Assembly: GCF_907164915.1 (NCBI RefSeq)
Contig: NC_061862.1
Location: 125,993,641-126,057,640, forward strand
Source of the DNA: Impatiens glandulifera
Taxonomy: Eukaryota; Streptophyta; Magnoliopsida; Ericales; Balsaminaceae
DNA: 64,000 nt
Reading direction: 5' to 3'
Shown here: positions 11,781 to 22,812 of the stretch, one piece after another
Numbering within the stretch: the stretch's first letter is position 1
How the letters are laid out: each line of letters begins with the position of its first letter
Position numbers and translations under genes: made by a program
The notes under the pieces: generated by a model
What the model was told of the DNA's origin: nothing
The model's input: only the letters and a program-made list of their open reading frames with translations
Database searches by the model: none

Positions 11781-12350
11781 CGGCCCAAATTCGCGTCCCA
11801 TGTCATATAAGTTAAGTTCAATACTCTTAAAAATAATGATAGGGGACGCATACTGTTAAAGAGTAATGATAGGGGACGCGAATCTAGGGTCGTGAAAGTT
11901 CGCGAATATTGGATATTCGGTATAATAACAGAATATTCTTTCCTCTCTTTTTATTAATTAATTTCTCTCACTTTACTCATTAATTAATTAATTTCTCCCA
12001 CTCTCCTCATTAATTAATTAATTTATCTCAGTCACTTTCATTAATTATTTTCTCTTTAATTATCTCATTTTTTATGACTAATTAATTATTTTCTCTCTCC
12101 CACTAATTAATTTATCTCTTTTACTAATTTATCATTAATTAATTAATTAATTTATCTCAGTCACTTTCATTAATTATTTTCTCTTTAATTATCTCATTTT
12201 TTATGACTAATTAATTATTTCCTCTCTCCCACTAATTAATTTATCTCTTTTACTAATTTATCTAGGGTTTAAGGTTTAAAATGTAAAATTAGGTTTCGAA
12301 AAAAATAATTAAAAATAAAATCTTAGTTTAAATATTTACTAATTAATTAA

Positions 12351-12533
12351 GAAAAATGATTGAGTAGGGAATTTGAGGAAGTAATGGAATGATGTGCACA
12401 ATTTGATTAGCCAAAAAATAACAAAATTTCTCTTTTTTCATCCTCCTCACCTTTTATCTTTTTTCCAACTAGTGATGTAGTGACACATCATTCCCTCCCC
12501 ATTCCATCCCTCAAATTTCCTCCCTATCACTCC
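12351..12533. mobile_element. Small MITE, same family as 8161
   Basis: The left end is GAAAAATGATTGAGTAGGG and the right end CCCTCAAATTTCCTCCCTATCACT. The inner part (GATTAGCCAAAAAATAACAA and GATGTAGTGACACATCATT) is as in the other copies. It occupies the same place relative to the next LINE as the copy at 21878, so insertion predates the block duplication. Confidence 0.65.
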
Positions 12534-12582
12534 TCATTAATTAATCTCTTTTTCTTTCTTCCAACTTAAACCCTAAACCTAA

Positions 12583-12690
12583 AATATAACAAAATTTCTC
12601 TCTCCTCACTTTTTATCTTTTTCCAAAACCAGTGATGTAGTGACATCATTCCCTCCCATTTCCTCCCTCAAATTTTTTCCCACTATCACT
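12583..12690. mobile_element. Truncated MITE copy
   Basis: Only the right two-thirds of the small MITE is present (TAACAAAATTTCTCTC to CACTATCACT). It follows the full copy after one satellite fragment. The same pair, full plus truncated, recurs at 63239/63457 but not in blocks B and C. Confidence 0.55.
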
Positions 12691-13392
12691 CCTCATTAAT
12701 TAATTTCTTTTTCTTTCTTCCAACTTAAATCATAAACCTAAAACATTAGATTCTAAACCCTAAACCTTCAATATATTTTAGAGATGAGACAATAGATTAT
12801 TTTAATTAGTCGTAAAAAGAAAAAGAAAAATTAATTAGTAGGAGAGAGAGAAAATAAAAGAAAAAGAAAAATTAATTAGTAGGAGAGAGAGAAAATAATT
12901 AATAAAAGTGACGAAAGAAAAATTAATTAATTAATCAGAATAGTGAGAGAAATTAATTAATAACACGAGGATCCAATATTCGCGGACTTTCGCGGCCCTC
13001 TAGCATATAAGTTAAGTTAAAGAATAATGATAGGGGACACTATGCCCAGTCTCCTCATTACTTAATTTTTCCCAGTCTCCTAATTAATTAATTTATCTCA
13101 GTCTATTTCATTAATTATTTTCCCTATATCACTAATTAATTATCTCTTTTTTTACTACTAATTAATTATTTTCTCTCTCCCACTAATTAATTTATCTCTT
13201 TTCTATTTACGGTTTAAGGTTTAGGGGTTTAGGATTTAGGGTTTAAGGTTTAAAATGTAAGATTAGGATTGAAAAAAAAATAATCAAAAATAAAATCTCA
13301 GTTTTAATATATACTAATTAATTAATTTCTTTTTCTTTCTTCTAACTTAAACCCTAAACCATATACCCTAGATCCTAAAACCTATACATTCA

Positions 13393-14976
13393 GTAGAGGA
13401 GGTAACCCATTTATGCTTTGCTCACGATTTGTTCATTCTAGCGCACGCATACATTGATTCCATTAAAACTATTAGGGTTGCACTAACGTTCTTTTTAGAG
13501 GTTACATGTTTAACTATTAATGAAAGCAAACATGTGGCATTTTATGGAGGCGTAAATGACAAAACGAAGCAGGACATCTTTAACATTATGAGCATCAAGG
13601 AAGGAAGTTTTCCCATAAGGTACTTAGGAATTACGTTAACCGCGAAGCAGATCGAGATCTCACATTGCATGTCGCTGATTGAAAAGGTAAAAAACACAAT
13701 ATCTGGTTTGGCAGCGAAAAAACTTTCTTATGCAGGGAGGACCGAACTTATCAAAACAATGGTCATGTGCATAGTTGGCTACTAGGCGTAGCAAATGGTC
13801 ATTCTGAAGAAGGTAATGAAGGAGTTCGATACATTGATGAGGAACTTTATTTGGGGCAGTAGCGGAAGAGGAGGAAAAAAAGTCAAATTGACCACTCTCT
13901 GCAAACCGAAGGATGAGGGAGGCATCAGCTTGAAGAACTGTATCGAGTGGAACAAGGCTCTCACCTTCAAGCATCTATGGGCTTTAAAGCCCATTCAGAA
14001 GTCACTATGGATCAAATAAGTGCATACGAGGTTTATGAAATACGAAACCTGCATCTGGACCTGCAAAATTCATTAAGGTATGAGCTGGTCTCTAAAAAAG
14101 ATTCTTAAACTAAGAAGCGATATTCCAGATCTTTATGACATCCGGCTAAGGGACGGGAAATGCACTTTATTCTGGCACGTCCCCTGGTTCGAAAACCAGC
14201 CTATCATCCATAAGGAGGAGTTTCAAAATACTCGCATCAGAAGGGACTACACAGAAGCGAAAATTAAAGACATTAAAGACGGAAATTGGGACTCACTCCT
14301 GAGAAGAAATCCAGAAGGACAGAGGATACTTGATCATATATGTAACATACAACTACACGACAGACCGGATATTCATGAATAGAAAGCTGAGGACAATGGG
14401 AAGCTGGTATCGAAGAAAATATGGGAGGTAACCCGGTAAAAAGCACAGAAAGTAGAATGGGCTCCTCTTGTATAGTCAACGAAGATTATCCATAGACACC
14501 AGTTCATCCTATGGCTCACCTTCTGGGAAAGACTCAACACTCGTGATCGTATCAGCAAGTATATGAGCATCCCGGACACAAACTGTCTTCTATGTAGAGG
14601 AAATGAAGAAACCATAGATCACCTATTCGGGAGCTACTATATTGCTTCAGAGCTTTATGACAGATTCTACAAAATCCTAGAGCTAATCAGTTTCCCGAGT
14701 GAATGGAATGAAATCAAATATGCAACACTACTCAAAGCCAAGAGAAATAGATTTGCAACAAGCGTGTTCAAGTGCAGCTTTGGAGCAGTGGTGTATAACA
14801 TTTGCAAGAGCGAAATGCAAGGGTATATGACAGAACCCGCGAGAGAGTTAAAGAGTGATATAAAGATATTGTATCGGATTGCAGCGCCCTCGCGGGAACG
14901 TGGACAAGAATTCCAAGCACGGAGCAGAACTGTAATATCTGTAGGAATTGGAATTTACCGTTTTTTAATTCACTAG
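13393..14976 (+). pseudogene. LINE ORF2 remnant (RT thumb and zf-RVT), family B
   Basis: The RT part includes FAHDLF-like residues at about 13420, GSFPIRYLGI (about 13610), the thumb, FIWGSSGRGGKKV (about 13845) and KPKDEGGI. The zf-RVT region has CLLCRGN and HLFGSY (about 14580-14640). Most of it stays in one frame with several stops: TAG at 13783-13785 and 13789-13791, TAA at 14017-14019, and TAG near 14380. The first replaces a Trp codon and the second a Gln codon that are intact in L9. A 1-bp loss near 14802 shifts the frame for the last about 60 codons. Inactive. Confidence 0.85.
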
Positions 14977-15160
14977 AATTGAAAACATTGTAATCAGATA
15001 ATTCATTTACGTTTTAGCTTTTTAGTTTTTACTTAGAATGTTACGACTTCAAAATCATTTTAGGCCTTTCTAGAATGATCTCATAAACTCGTGGTTTTGT
15101 TTCCCATTTTTTGGATTTTTTAGTGAAATGACGTTAAGTCGTTTTTCCCCCCAAAAAAAA
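13393..15160 (+). mobile_element. L1-type LINE, 5'-truncated (L2, family B)
   Basis: The fragment begins within the RT domain at GTAGAGGAGGTAACCC, the residues just before the FADD motif, and ends in poly(A) at 15153-15160. A 12-bp TSD is visible: CCTATACATTCA (13381-13392) and CCTAAACATTCA (15161-15172), one mismatch. The 3' tail GACGTTAAGTCG defines family B. The same truncation point is shared with L5 and L11, so these three descend from one insertion that was later multiplied by block duplication. Confidence 0.9.
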
Positions 15161-15867
15161 CCTAAACATTCAATATACTTTAGAGGTGAGACAGTAAAAA
15201 AAGAGAAAAATTAATTAGTAGGAGAGAGAAAAAATAATTAATAAAAGTGACGAAAGATAAATTGATTAATTAATGAGAATAATGAGAGAAATTAATTAAT
15301 AACATGATGAAATAGAATATTCTATGATTAAATATGATTAAACAGAATATCCAAAATACGCGGACTTTCGCAGCCCCTGTCATATAAGTGAAAGAGTAAT
15401 GATAGGGGATGCAAATCTGGGCTACGAAAGTCCGTGAATATTGGATATTCGGTTTAATGACAGAATATTCTTTCATTTTTTTGTTAATTAATTTCTCTCA
15501 CTTTCCTCATTAATTAATTAATTCCTCCCACTCTCCTCATTAATTAATTAATTTATCTCAGTCTATTTCATTAATTATTTTCTGTCTCATTGATTAATGT
15601 GGAGTGATAGGGAGAGGGAATTTGGGGAGGGATTGGGAGAGAGAATAACTTGGCATCACCCTCATTGGAAAAATGGAAAAGTGGGAGGAAAGAGAGAAGA
15701 GATCTAATTTTTTTGATTTTTTAAGTTCAGATTATACCACAGTTTAAATATATACTAATTATTAAAATATAAAATTAGGGTTGAAAAAAATAATTAAAAA
15801 TAAAACTCAGTTTAAATATATACTAATTAATTAATTTCTTTTTCTTTCTTCCAACTTAAACACTAAA
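15161..15867. repeat. Foldback satellite unit
   Basis: One unit runs from CCTAAACATTCAATATAC to ACACTAAACCATATACCC. The hairpin core is at about 15350-15445. A small MITE relic interrupts the right arm. Confidence 0.8.
15601..15737. mobile_element. One-ended MITE relic
   Basis: It starts GGAGTGATAGGGAGAGGGAA like the insert at 6990 and carries the inner TTCAGATTAT motif, but the second inverted end is missing and satellite follows directly. Confidence 0.45.
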
Positions 15868-15883
15868 CCATATACCCAAACTC

Positions 15884-16346
15884 CCGGGATCGGATTCTTG
15901 CCTACATGGACATTCCGAATGCTAATTGTTTGCTTTGTGATGGGAATACGAAGTCTATTCACCACTTGTTTGGGAGCTGCCCGTTTGTTAAGTCTCTTTG
16001 GAGTAAGTTCACGTTGGATTTGGGCTTTGTTCATATACCGGGTTCATGGGATGAGATCATTTTTGCTGCCCGCATCAACGCTAAAGGTAATAGATTTCCA
16101 GCCAATGTCTTCAAATTTGGTTTTGCTGCAATTGTTTATCATGTATGGGACGAGAGAAACGCAAGAGTATTTGGGAGAGTTCGTCGCGACGTTGAGCATG
16201 TATGGAGGGATATCGTGTTTGATTGCGGTGCGCTAATCGGTACGTGGAGGCGGGTTCCCAAAGGTGAGCGTGAATGGACCCTTTGTCGGGAGTGGAAAAT
16301 CGATTATGACAAAGTGACATCTTTTAATTTTTCAAAAGCTAGTTAG
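15884..16346 (+). pseudogene. LINE ORF2 C-terminus (zf-RVT), open frame
   Basis: The frame through 15906-16346 (146 codons) is free of stops. It contains ANCLLCDGN and HHLFGSCPF (the CxxC...HxxxxC zf-RVT signature), then WDERNARVFGRVRR and a C-terminal Trp-rich segment. It closely matches the end of the L1 copy at 4510-6506. Only the C-terminal domain remains, so it is a fragment even though unbroken. Confidence 0.85.
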
Positions 16347-16519
16347 TTTCTTATGATTGATTGTAAGTCTCGTGTTTGCTTTGTTTGAATGTTTGTTTAC
16401 TTGAACCTAACTTTAATTTTCTAGGTTTGTTAGAAAGTTAAAGGAGACTATGTCCGTTTTTTTCCGTTTTGGTTTTTTTTTAATGAAATGACAATAAGTC
16501 GTTTTTCCAAAAAAAAAAA
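15884..16519 (+). mobile_element. L1-type LINE 3' fragment (L16, family A) with perfect TSD
   Basis: A 636-bp family A LINE end starts CCGGGATCGGATTCTTGCC and closes with poly(A) at 16509-16519. The TSD is exact: CCATATACCCAAACTC at 15868-15883 and 16520-16535. It is absent at the equivalent place in blocks B and C, so it inserted in block A after the blocks separated, or was lost there. Confidence 0.92.
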
Positions 16520-17574
16520 CCATATACCCAAACTCTAAACCCTAAACCTAAAACCCTAGATCCTAAATCCTAAGCCTTCAATATACTTCAGAGGTGAGAC
16601 AATAAATTATTTTAATTATTCGTAAAAAAAGAGAAAAATTAATTAGTAGGAGAGATAGAAAATAATTAATAAAAGTAAATAAAGATAAATTAATGAATGA
16701 GAATAGTGAGAGAAATTAATTAATAATACGAGAAAAGAGAATATTCTATGAATAAACAGAATATCCACTATTAATATTCGCGAATCGCGGCCCCAGATTT
16801 GCGTCCCCTATCATATAATATCATATAAGTTAAGTTAAGGAGTAATGATTCGTGTCCCTTATCATATAATTTAAGGAGTAATGATAGGGGACGCGAATAT
16901 GGGGCGGTGAAAGTCCGCGAATATTAGATATTCGGTTTAATGACAAAATATTTTTTCCTCATTAATTAATTAATTTCTCTCACTCTCCATATTAATTAAT
17001 TAATTTATCTGAGTCTCTTTCATTAATTATTTTATCTTTTTCTCACTAATTAATTTTTTTTTACAACTAATTTATTATTTTCTCTCTCCCACTAATTAAT
17101 TTATATTTTTACTGATCTCTTTTACTAATTTATCTCTTTTCTATTTAGGGTTTAAAATTTAGGAGATTAAGATTTAGAATTTAATGTTAGGGTTAGAAAA
17201 AAATAATTAAAAATTAAATCTCAGTTTAAATATTTACAAATTAATTAATTTCTTTTTCTTTCTTTTAACTTAAACCCTAAACCATATACACATGGACGAA
17301 TCTATGTAGGGGCTCGGGTGGGCTTAAGCCCACCCCGAAAAAAAAATTGTTTTAGAAATATGACATTACCCTTAATCACTTAAAAAAATTAATATAATTC
17401 GTTGTTTTTTTATCTAATTATTAAAAAAATGGTAAAATTTTACTTTTATATACTTGTTTTTTCAAAAAATTTCCGTTATTATTTTAAGCCCACCCTAATT
17501 TTTTTTCAAGCCCACCCCAGTTCAAAATCCTGGGTCCGTCCTTGCATATACCCAAACTCTAAACCCTAAACCTA
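16520..17574. repeat. Foldback satellite units flanking a MITE
   Basis: A hairpin core at about 16775-16925 has an unusual doubled loop (two TAAGGAGTAATGAT elements). The same doubled-loop unit is found at 25490-25630 and 47100-47245, which ties blocks A, B and C together. Confidence 0.8.
17283..17551. mobile_element. hAT-like MITE, 255 bp, with CATATAC TSD
   Basis: The insert 17290-17544 has imperfect inverted ends: CATGGACGAATC at the left, and GTCCGTCCTTG at the right (inverse CAAGGACGGAC). Inner inverted blocks are GGTGGGCTTAAGCCCACCCC and AAGCCCACCCTAATT. The 7-bp CATATAC occurs on both sides (17283-17289, 17545-17551). It interrupts the ACCATATACCCAAACTC segment of the satellite. TSD length suggests hAT, but the ends are too degenerate to be certain. 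Confidence 0.65.
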
Positions 17575-18452
17575 TTTCACAATCTATGTACAATTGAACA
17601 ACTATATGTGAAGACTGCATTTCTCCATGGTGACTTGGAGGAAGAGATCTATATGGAACAACCTAAAGGTTTCAAAGTTAAAGGTAAAGAAGATCTTGTC
17701 TACAGGTTGAGGAAAAACTTGTATGGGCTCAAGCAAGCGCCTAGACAATGGTACAGGAAATTTGATTCTTTCATGGAAGCAAATGGGTACAGTAAGACCA
17801 CTTCTGATAATTGTGTTTTCATCAAGAGATACGGTGTTGATGATTATGTTATTCTTCTGCTCTATGTTGATGATATGCTGATTGATGGGCAAAATATTGC
17901 GAAAATTGAGAAGCTCAAAAGGGATTTGAACAAGTCTTTTGCGATGAAGGATTTGGGTTCAGTGAAGCAGATCCTAGGCATGGAAATCACAAGAGACAAA
18001 AAGAACAGAACACTTTGGCTATCACAAGAGAAGTACATTGAGAAGGTACTTGAGAGGTTTGCAATGAAAAATGCAAAACCGGTTTCAGTTCCACTTGCAG
18101 GTCATTTCAAGTTAAGTTCTAAACAATGTCCTACAAGTGAGAAAGAGAAAGATGAAATTAAGAATTTAACTTATGCCTCTATAGTTGGTAGTCTTATGTA
18201 TGCCATAGTATGTACAAGACCAGACATAGCACACGCAGTTGGTGTTATTAAGTCAGTATCTCTCCAACCCGGGAGAAGAACATTGGCTGGCTGTTAAGTG
18301 GATTCTCGGATATCTTCGAGGCTCTTCGAAAGCACGTTTATGCTTCGGAAGTGATACTCCTTGTTTGGAAAATTATGATATGGCGGATGATGTTGATTCA
18401 AGAAAATTTGTATCAGGTTTTTTGGTTACCTTTGCAGGCGGTGCTGTTTCGT
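17575..18452 (+). mobile_element. Ty1/Copia fragment, RT region (block A)
   Basis: This Copia fragment starts at TATTTCACAATCTATGTA directly after the satellite CCCTAAACC. The copies in blocks B (26511) and C (48103) start at the same base, so one truncated Copia was multiplied by block duplication. Here the element breaks off near 18452, inside the RNase H region, and unrelated retroelement sequence follows. Confidence 0.85.
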
Positions 18453-18484
18453 TTCATGTGTTTACACAAGTTTTCGTAGAATAG
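17608..18484 (+). pseudogene. Copia reverse transcriptase remnant
   Basis: The 17608-18297 frame (229 codons) covers most of the Copia [30 protein letters not shown] (about 17725), the catalytic LLYVDDM (about 17857) and the connection region up to YAIVCTRPDIAHAVGV. A +1 shift near 18247 moves the frame to 18239-18484, which carries the LSNPGEEHWLA and KWILGYLRG segments and then runs into foreign sequence. The block A copy keeps CATGGTGACTTGG, whereas B and C have lost one G here, so its RT is the best preserved of the three. Confidence 0.85.
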
Positions 18485-18584
18485 AAAGCGAATTAAATCC
18501 CTAACAGGATTTCTTTCAAACCGTTTTTCATAAGCCTTCATCCTTAGCCAGACCCCGTCTCTATCGATAAAGCCGATCCTATTA
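18452..18584 (+). repeat. Retroelement leader-like fragment related to 2190-2330
   Basis: TAGAATAGAAAGCGAATTAAATCCC..., AGGATTTCTTTC and CCGTCTCTATCGATAAAG line up with the end of the LTR-like region (about 2190-2330). It is a short bridge between the broken Copia and the following LINE fragment and marks a rearrangement junction. Confidence 0.5.
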
Positions 18585-19334
18585 GAAAATATGGGAGGTA
18601 ACCTAGGAAAAAGCACAAAAAATAGAATGGGCTCCTCTTGTATGGTCAACGAAGATTATCCCTAGACACCAATTCATCATATGGCTCGCCTTCTAGGAAA
18701 GACTCAACACTCGTGATCGTATCAGCAAGTATATATGAGCATCCCGAACACGAATTGTCTTCTATGTAGAGGAAATGAAGAAACCATAGATCACCTATTC
18801 GGGAGCTGCTGTATTGCTTCAGAGCTTTGGGACAGAGTCTATAAAAGTCTAGAGCTGATCAGTTTCCCGAGCGAATGGAATAAAATCAAAGATACAACAC
18901 TACTCAAAACCAAGAGAAAAAGATTTGCAACAAGCATGTTCAAGTGCGACTTTGGAGCAGTGGTGTATAACTTTTGGCAAGAACGGAATGTAAGGGTATA
19001 TGACAGAACCTGCAGGAGCGTTGATTAGTTATGGAAATATATTGTATCAGATTGTAGCGCCCTCGCGAGAACGTGGACAAGAATTCCAAGCACGGAGCAG
19101 AACTGGAATATCTATAGGAACTGGAATTTACCGTTTTTTAAACTTACTAGAATTGAAAGCATTGTAATCAGATAATTCATTTACGTTTTTAGCTTTTTAG
19201 CCTTTACTTAGAATGTTATGACTTCAAAATCATTCTAGGCCTGTCTAGAAATGATCTCTTAAACTCGTGGTTTTTTTCCCATTTTTGGGAATTTTTAATG
19301 AAATAACGCTAAGTCGTTTTTCCAAAAAAAAAAA
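18585..19334 (+). mobile_element. LINE 3' fragment (L3, family B)
   Basis: It starts abruptly at GAAAATATGGGAGGTAACC inside the ORF2 region, without a TSD on the left. It ends in poly(A), followed by CTTAAACATTCAATATAC. The same CTTAAAC flank follows L9 at 40575, so L3 is the 3' end of the same ancestral LINE copy, left at the upstream edge of the tandem duplication. Confidence 0.8.
18735..19150 (+). pseudogene. LINE zf-RVT remnant
   Basis: CLLCRGNEETIDHLFGSC is visible at 18755-18810, followed by the FKCDFGAVVYNFWQERN segment. The open frame ends at 19026-19028 (TAG where related copies have a Glu codon, GAGTTATGG). Fragment only. Confidence 0.75.
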
Positions 19335-20833
19335 CTTAAACATTCAATATACTTTAGAGAGGTGAGACAATAGATTATTTTAATTAGTCGTAAAAAAAAG
19401 AGAAAAATTAATTAGTAGGAAAGAGAGAAAATAATTAATAAAAGTGACAAAAGATAAATTAATTAATTAATGAGAATAGAGAGAGAAATTAATTAATAAC
19501 ACGGGATCCAATATTCGCGGACTTTCGCGGCCCACTATCATATAAGTTAAGTTAAAGAATAATGATAGGGACGCTGGGCCGCTAAAGTCCGCGAATATTG
19601 GATATTCGGTTTAATGACAGAATATTGGATATTCGGTTTAATGACAGAATATTCTTTCTTTTTTTTTTTGTTAATTAATTTCTCTCAATTTCCTCGTTAA
19701 CTAATTAATTTCTCTCACTCTCCTCATTAATTAATTTATCTCAGTCTTTTTCATTAATTATTTTATCTCTCTCACTAATTAATTATCTTTTTTTACGACT
19801 AATTAACTATTTTCTCTCCCACTAATTAATTTATCTTTTTCTACTAATTTATCTCTTTTTTATTTAGAGTTTAAGGTTTAGGAGTTTAGAATTTTTTTTA
19901 TTTAGAGTTTAAGGTTTAGGAGTTAGGAATTTAGGATTTAGAGTTTAAGATGTAAGATTAGGGTTTAATAAAATAATTAAAAATAAAATCTCATTTTAAA
20001 TATTTACTAATTAATTAATTTCTTTTTCTTTCTCCTAACTTAAACCCTAAACAATATACACAAACCCTAAACCTAAAACCCTTACCTCATTAATTAATTA
20101 ATTTTTTCTACACTCTTCATTAATTAATTAGTTTATCTTAGTCTTTTATTAATTATTTTCTATGGTTTATGATCTCAGTTTAAATATTTAAAAAATAATT
20201 AATTTCTTAAAAAAAATATTTAATTAGTGGGAGAGAGAAATTAATTAACAAAAAAGAGGAAAGAATATTCTGTCATTAAACCGAATATCCAATATTCGCG
20301 GACTTTCGCGGCCCCAGATTAGCGTCACCTATCATATAAGTTAAATTATAAGAAATTATACAAGTATTCTTTTATTTAATTGACAGAATATTCTTTCGTT
20401 TTTTTTATTAATTAATTTCTCTCACTTTCATCATTAATTAATTAAAATCTCTCATTCTCCTCATTAATTAATTTATCAGTCTTTTAAATTAATTATTTTC
20501 TCTTTCTCACTAATTATTTCTCTCTCTCACTAATTAATTATCTTTTTTACGACTAATTTATTATTTTCTCTCTCCCACTAATTAATTTATCTATTTTACT
20601 AATCTCTTTTACTAATTTAACTTTTTTTTCTATTTAGGGTTTAAGGTTTAGGAGTTTAAGATTTAGAATTTAAGGTTTAAGATGTAAGGTTAGGGTTGAA
20701 AAAAAATAATTAAAAATAAAATCTAAATTTTAAATATTTACTAATTAATTAATTTCTTTTTCTTTCTTCTAACTTAAACCCTAAACCATATACCAAACTC
20801 TAAACCTTAAACCTAAAACGCTAGATTCTAAAA
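19335..20833. repeat. Foldback satellite units, block B start
   Basis: Hairpin cores are at about 19510-19600 and 20285-20360. The core sequence GGATATTCGGTTTAATGACAGAATA is doubled at 19597-19640. Around 20090 the sequence jumps from CCTAAAACCC to TTACCTCATTAATTAA; block C keeps about 500 bp between these points. Confidence 0.8.
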
Positions 20834-20854
20834 CCTAAACATTCAATATATTTA

Positions 20855-21262
20855 GGTTTGCAACAAGCGTGTTCAAGTGTGGCATTGGAGTAGTGATGTA
20901 TAACATTTGGCAAGAACGGAATGCAAGAGTATATGGCAGAACTCGCAGAAGCGTTGATGAGTTATGGAAAGATATTGTATCGGATTGCAGTGCCCTCACG
21001 GTAACGTGGAAAAGAATTCCAAGCACGGAGCAGAACTCGAATATCTGTAGAAACAGGAATTTACCGTTTTTTAAACTTACTAGAATTAAAGCATTGTAAT
21101 CAGATAATTCATTTATGTTTTTAGCTTTTTAGTTTTTACTCAGAATGTTACGACTTCATAATCATTCTAGGCCTGTCTAGAATGATCTCTTAAACTCGTG
21201 GTTTATTTTCTCATTTTGAGAATTTTTAATGAAATAACACTAAGTCATTTATCCAAAAAAAA
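20855..21262 (+). mobile_element. Short LINE 3' end (L4, family B) with 21-bp TSD
   Basis: A 408-bp 3' fragment starts GGTTTGCAACAAGCGTG and has a poly(A) end. Its TSD begins CCTAAACATTCAATATA (20834-20854, and again after the tail from 21264), differing by one base. It encodes only the last about 76 codons of ORF2 (20869-21099; NIWQERNARVYGRTRR). The insertion point is the same satellite segment as for L2, L5, L7 and L8. Confidence 0.9.
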
Positions 21263-22800
21263 CCCTAAACATTCAATATACTTTAGAGAGATGAGACAAT
21301 AGATTATTTTAAGTAGTCGTAAAAAAAAGAAAAATTATTTAGTAGGAAAGAAAGAAAATAATTAATAAAAGTGACAAAAGATAAATAAATTAATGAGAAT
21401 AGTGTGAGAAATTAATTAATAACACAGCATCTAATATTCGTGGACTTTCTCAGGGATCCTATCATATAAGTTAAATTAAAGAATAATTATAAGGGACGCT
21501 AAGCCACGAATATTGGATTACAGAATATTCTTTCCTTTTTTTTGTTAATTAATTTCTCTCACTTTCCTTATTAATTAATTAATTTCTCCCACACTCCTCA
21601 TTCATTAATTAATTTATCTCAGTCTTTTTAATTAATTATTTTCTCTCTCTCACTATTTAATTATATTTTTTTTACGACTAAATAATTATTTTCTCTCTCC
21701 CACTAATTAATTTATCTTTTTTACTAATTTATCTATTTTCTATTTATTTATAGGGTTTAAGGTGTAAGATGTATATTTTCTATTTATTTCTAGGGTTTAA
21801 GGTGTAAGATGTAAGGTTAGGATTAAAAAAAATAATTAAAAATAAAATCTCAATTTATATATTTAAAAATTAATTAAAAAAAATGATTAGGAAGGGAATT
21901 CGAGGGAATGATATGGCAAAATTTGATTAGACAAAAAAATAACAAAATTTCTCTCTTTTCTTTCTCCTCACCTTTTATTTTTTTTCCAACCTATGATGTA
22001 GTGACACATCATTCTCTCCTATTCCCTCTCTCAAATTTTCTCCCTCTATCACTATTAATTAATTAATTTCTTTTTTTTTCTTCCAACTTAAACCCTAAAC
22101 CTAACACTATAGATTCTAAACCTTAAACCTTCCATATACTTTTTTAGAGATGAGACAATAATATACTTTAGAGATGAGACAATAGATTATTTTAATTAGT
22201 CGTAAATAAAAGAGAAAAATTAATTAGTAAGAGAGAGAAAAAATAATTAATAAAAGTGATTAAAGATAAATTAATTAATTAATGATAATAGTGAGAGAAA
22301 TTAATTAATAACACGAGAATCCAATATTCGCGGACTTTCGCGGCCCCTATCATATAAGTTTAGTTAAAGAATAATGATAGGGGACGCTAGGCCGCTAAAG
22401 TCCGCGAATATTGGATATTCGATTTAATGACAAAATATTGTTTCTTCTTTTTTTGTTAATTAATTTTTCTCACTTTCTCATTAATTAATTAATTTTTCCC
22501 ACTCTCCTTATTAATTAATTAATTTATCTCAGTCTATTTCATTAATTATTTTTCCTCTCTCACTAATTAATTATCTCTTTTTTACTACTAATTAATTATT
22601 TTCTCTCACCCACTAATTAATTTATCTCTTTTTTATTTAGGGTTTAAGGTTTACGGTTTAAAATATAAGGTTAGGGTTGAAAAAATAATTAAAAATAAAA
22701 TCTCAGTTTAAATATATATTAATTAATTAATTTCTTTTTTCTTTCTTCTAACTTAAACCCTAAACCATATACCCCAAACCTAAAACCCTAGATCCTAAAA
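21263..22800. repeat. Foldback satellite units with one MITE
   Basis: Hairpin cores are at about 21430-21510 (degraded) and 22320-22415. The right arm has two adjacent copies of TCTATTTATTT.TAGGGTTTAAGG at 21730-21800. No genes. Confidence 0.8.
21878..22053. mobile_element. Small MITE, same family as 8161
   Basis: Left end AAATGATTAGGAAGGGAATT, right end CTCTCAAATTTTCTCCC, inner GTAGTGACACATCATT. It is duplicated with the block at 43624. Confidence 0.65.
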
Positions 22801-22812
22801 CCTAATCATTCA

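Larger units (their letters stand above)
11781..13380. repeat. Foldback satellite units, block A
   Basis: Satellite resumes with CGGCCCAAATTCGCGTCCC, the left stem of a hairpin split by the MULE insertion. Hairpin cores lie at 11780-11910 and 12965-13040, the latter with a shortened right arm. A segment of about 129 bp is tandemly duplicated (about 12015-12260). The closely similar stretch 61864-64000 shows the same order of sub-features without the MULE. Confidence 0.8.
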
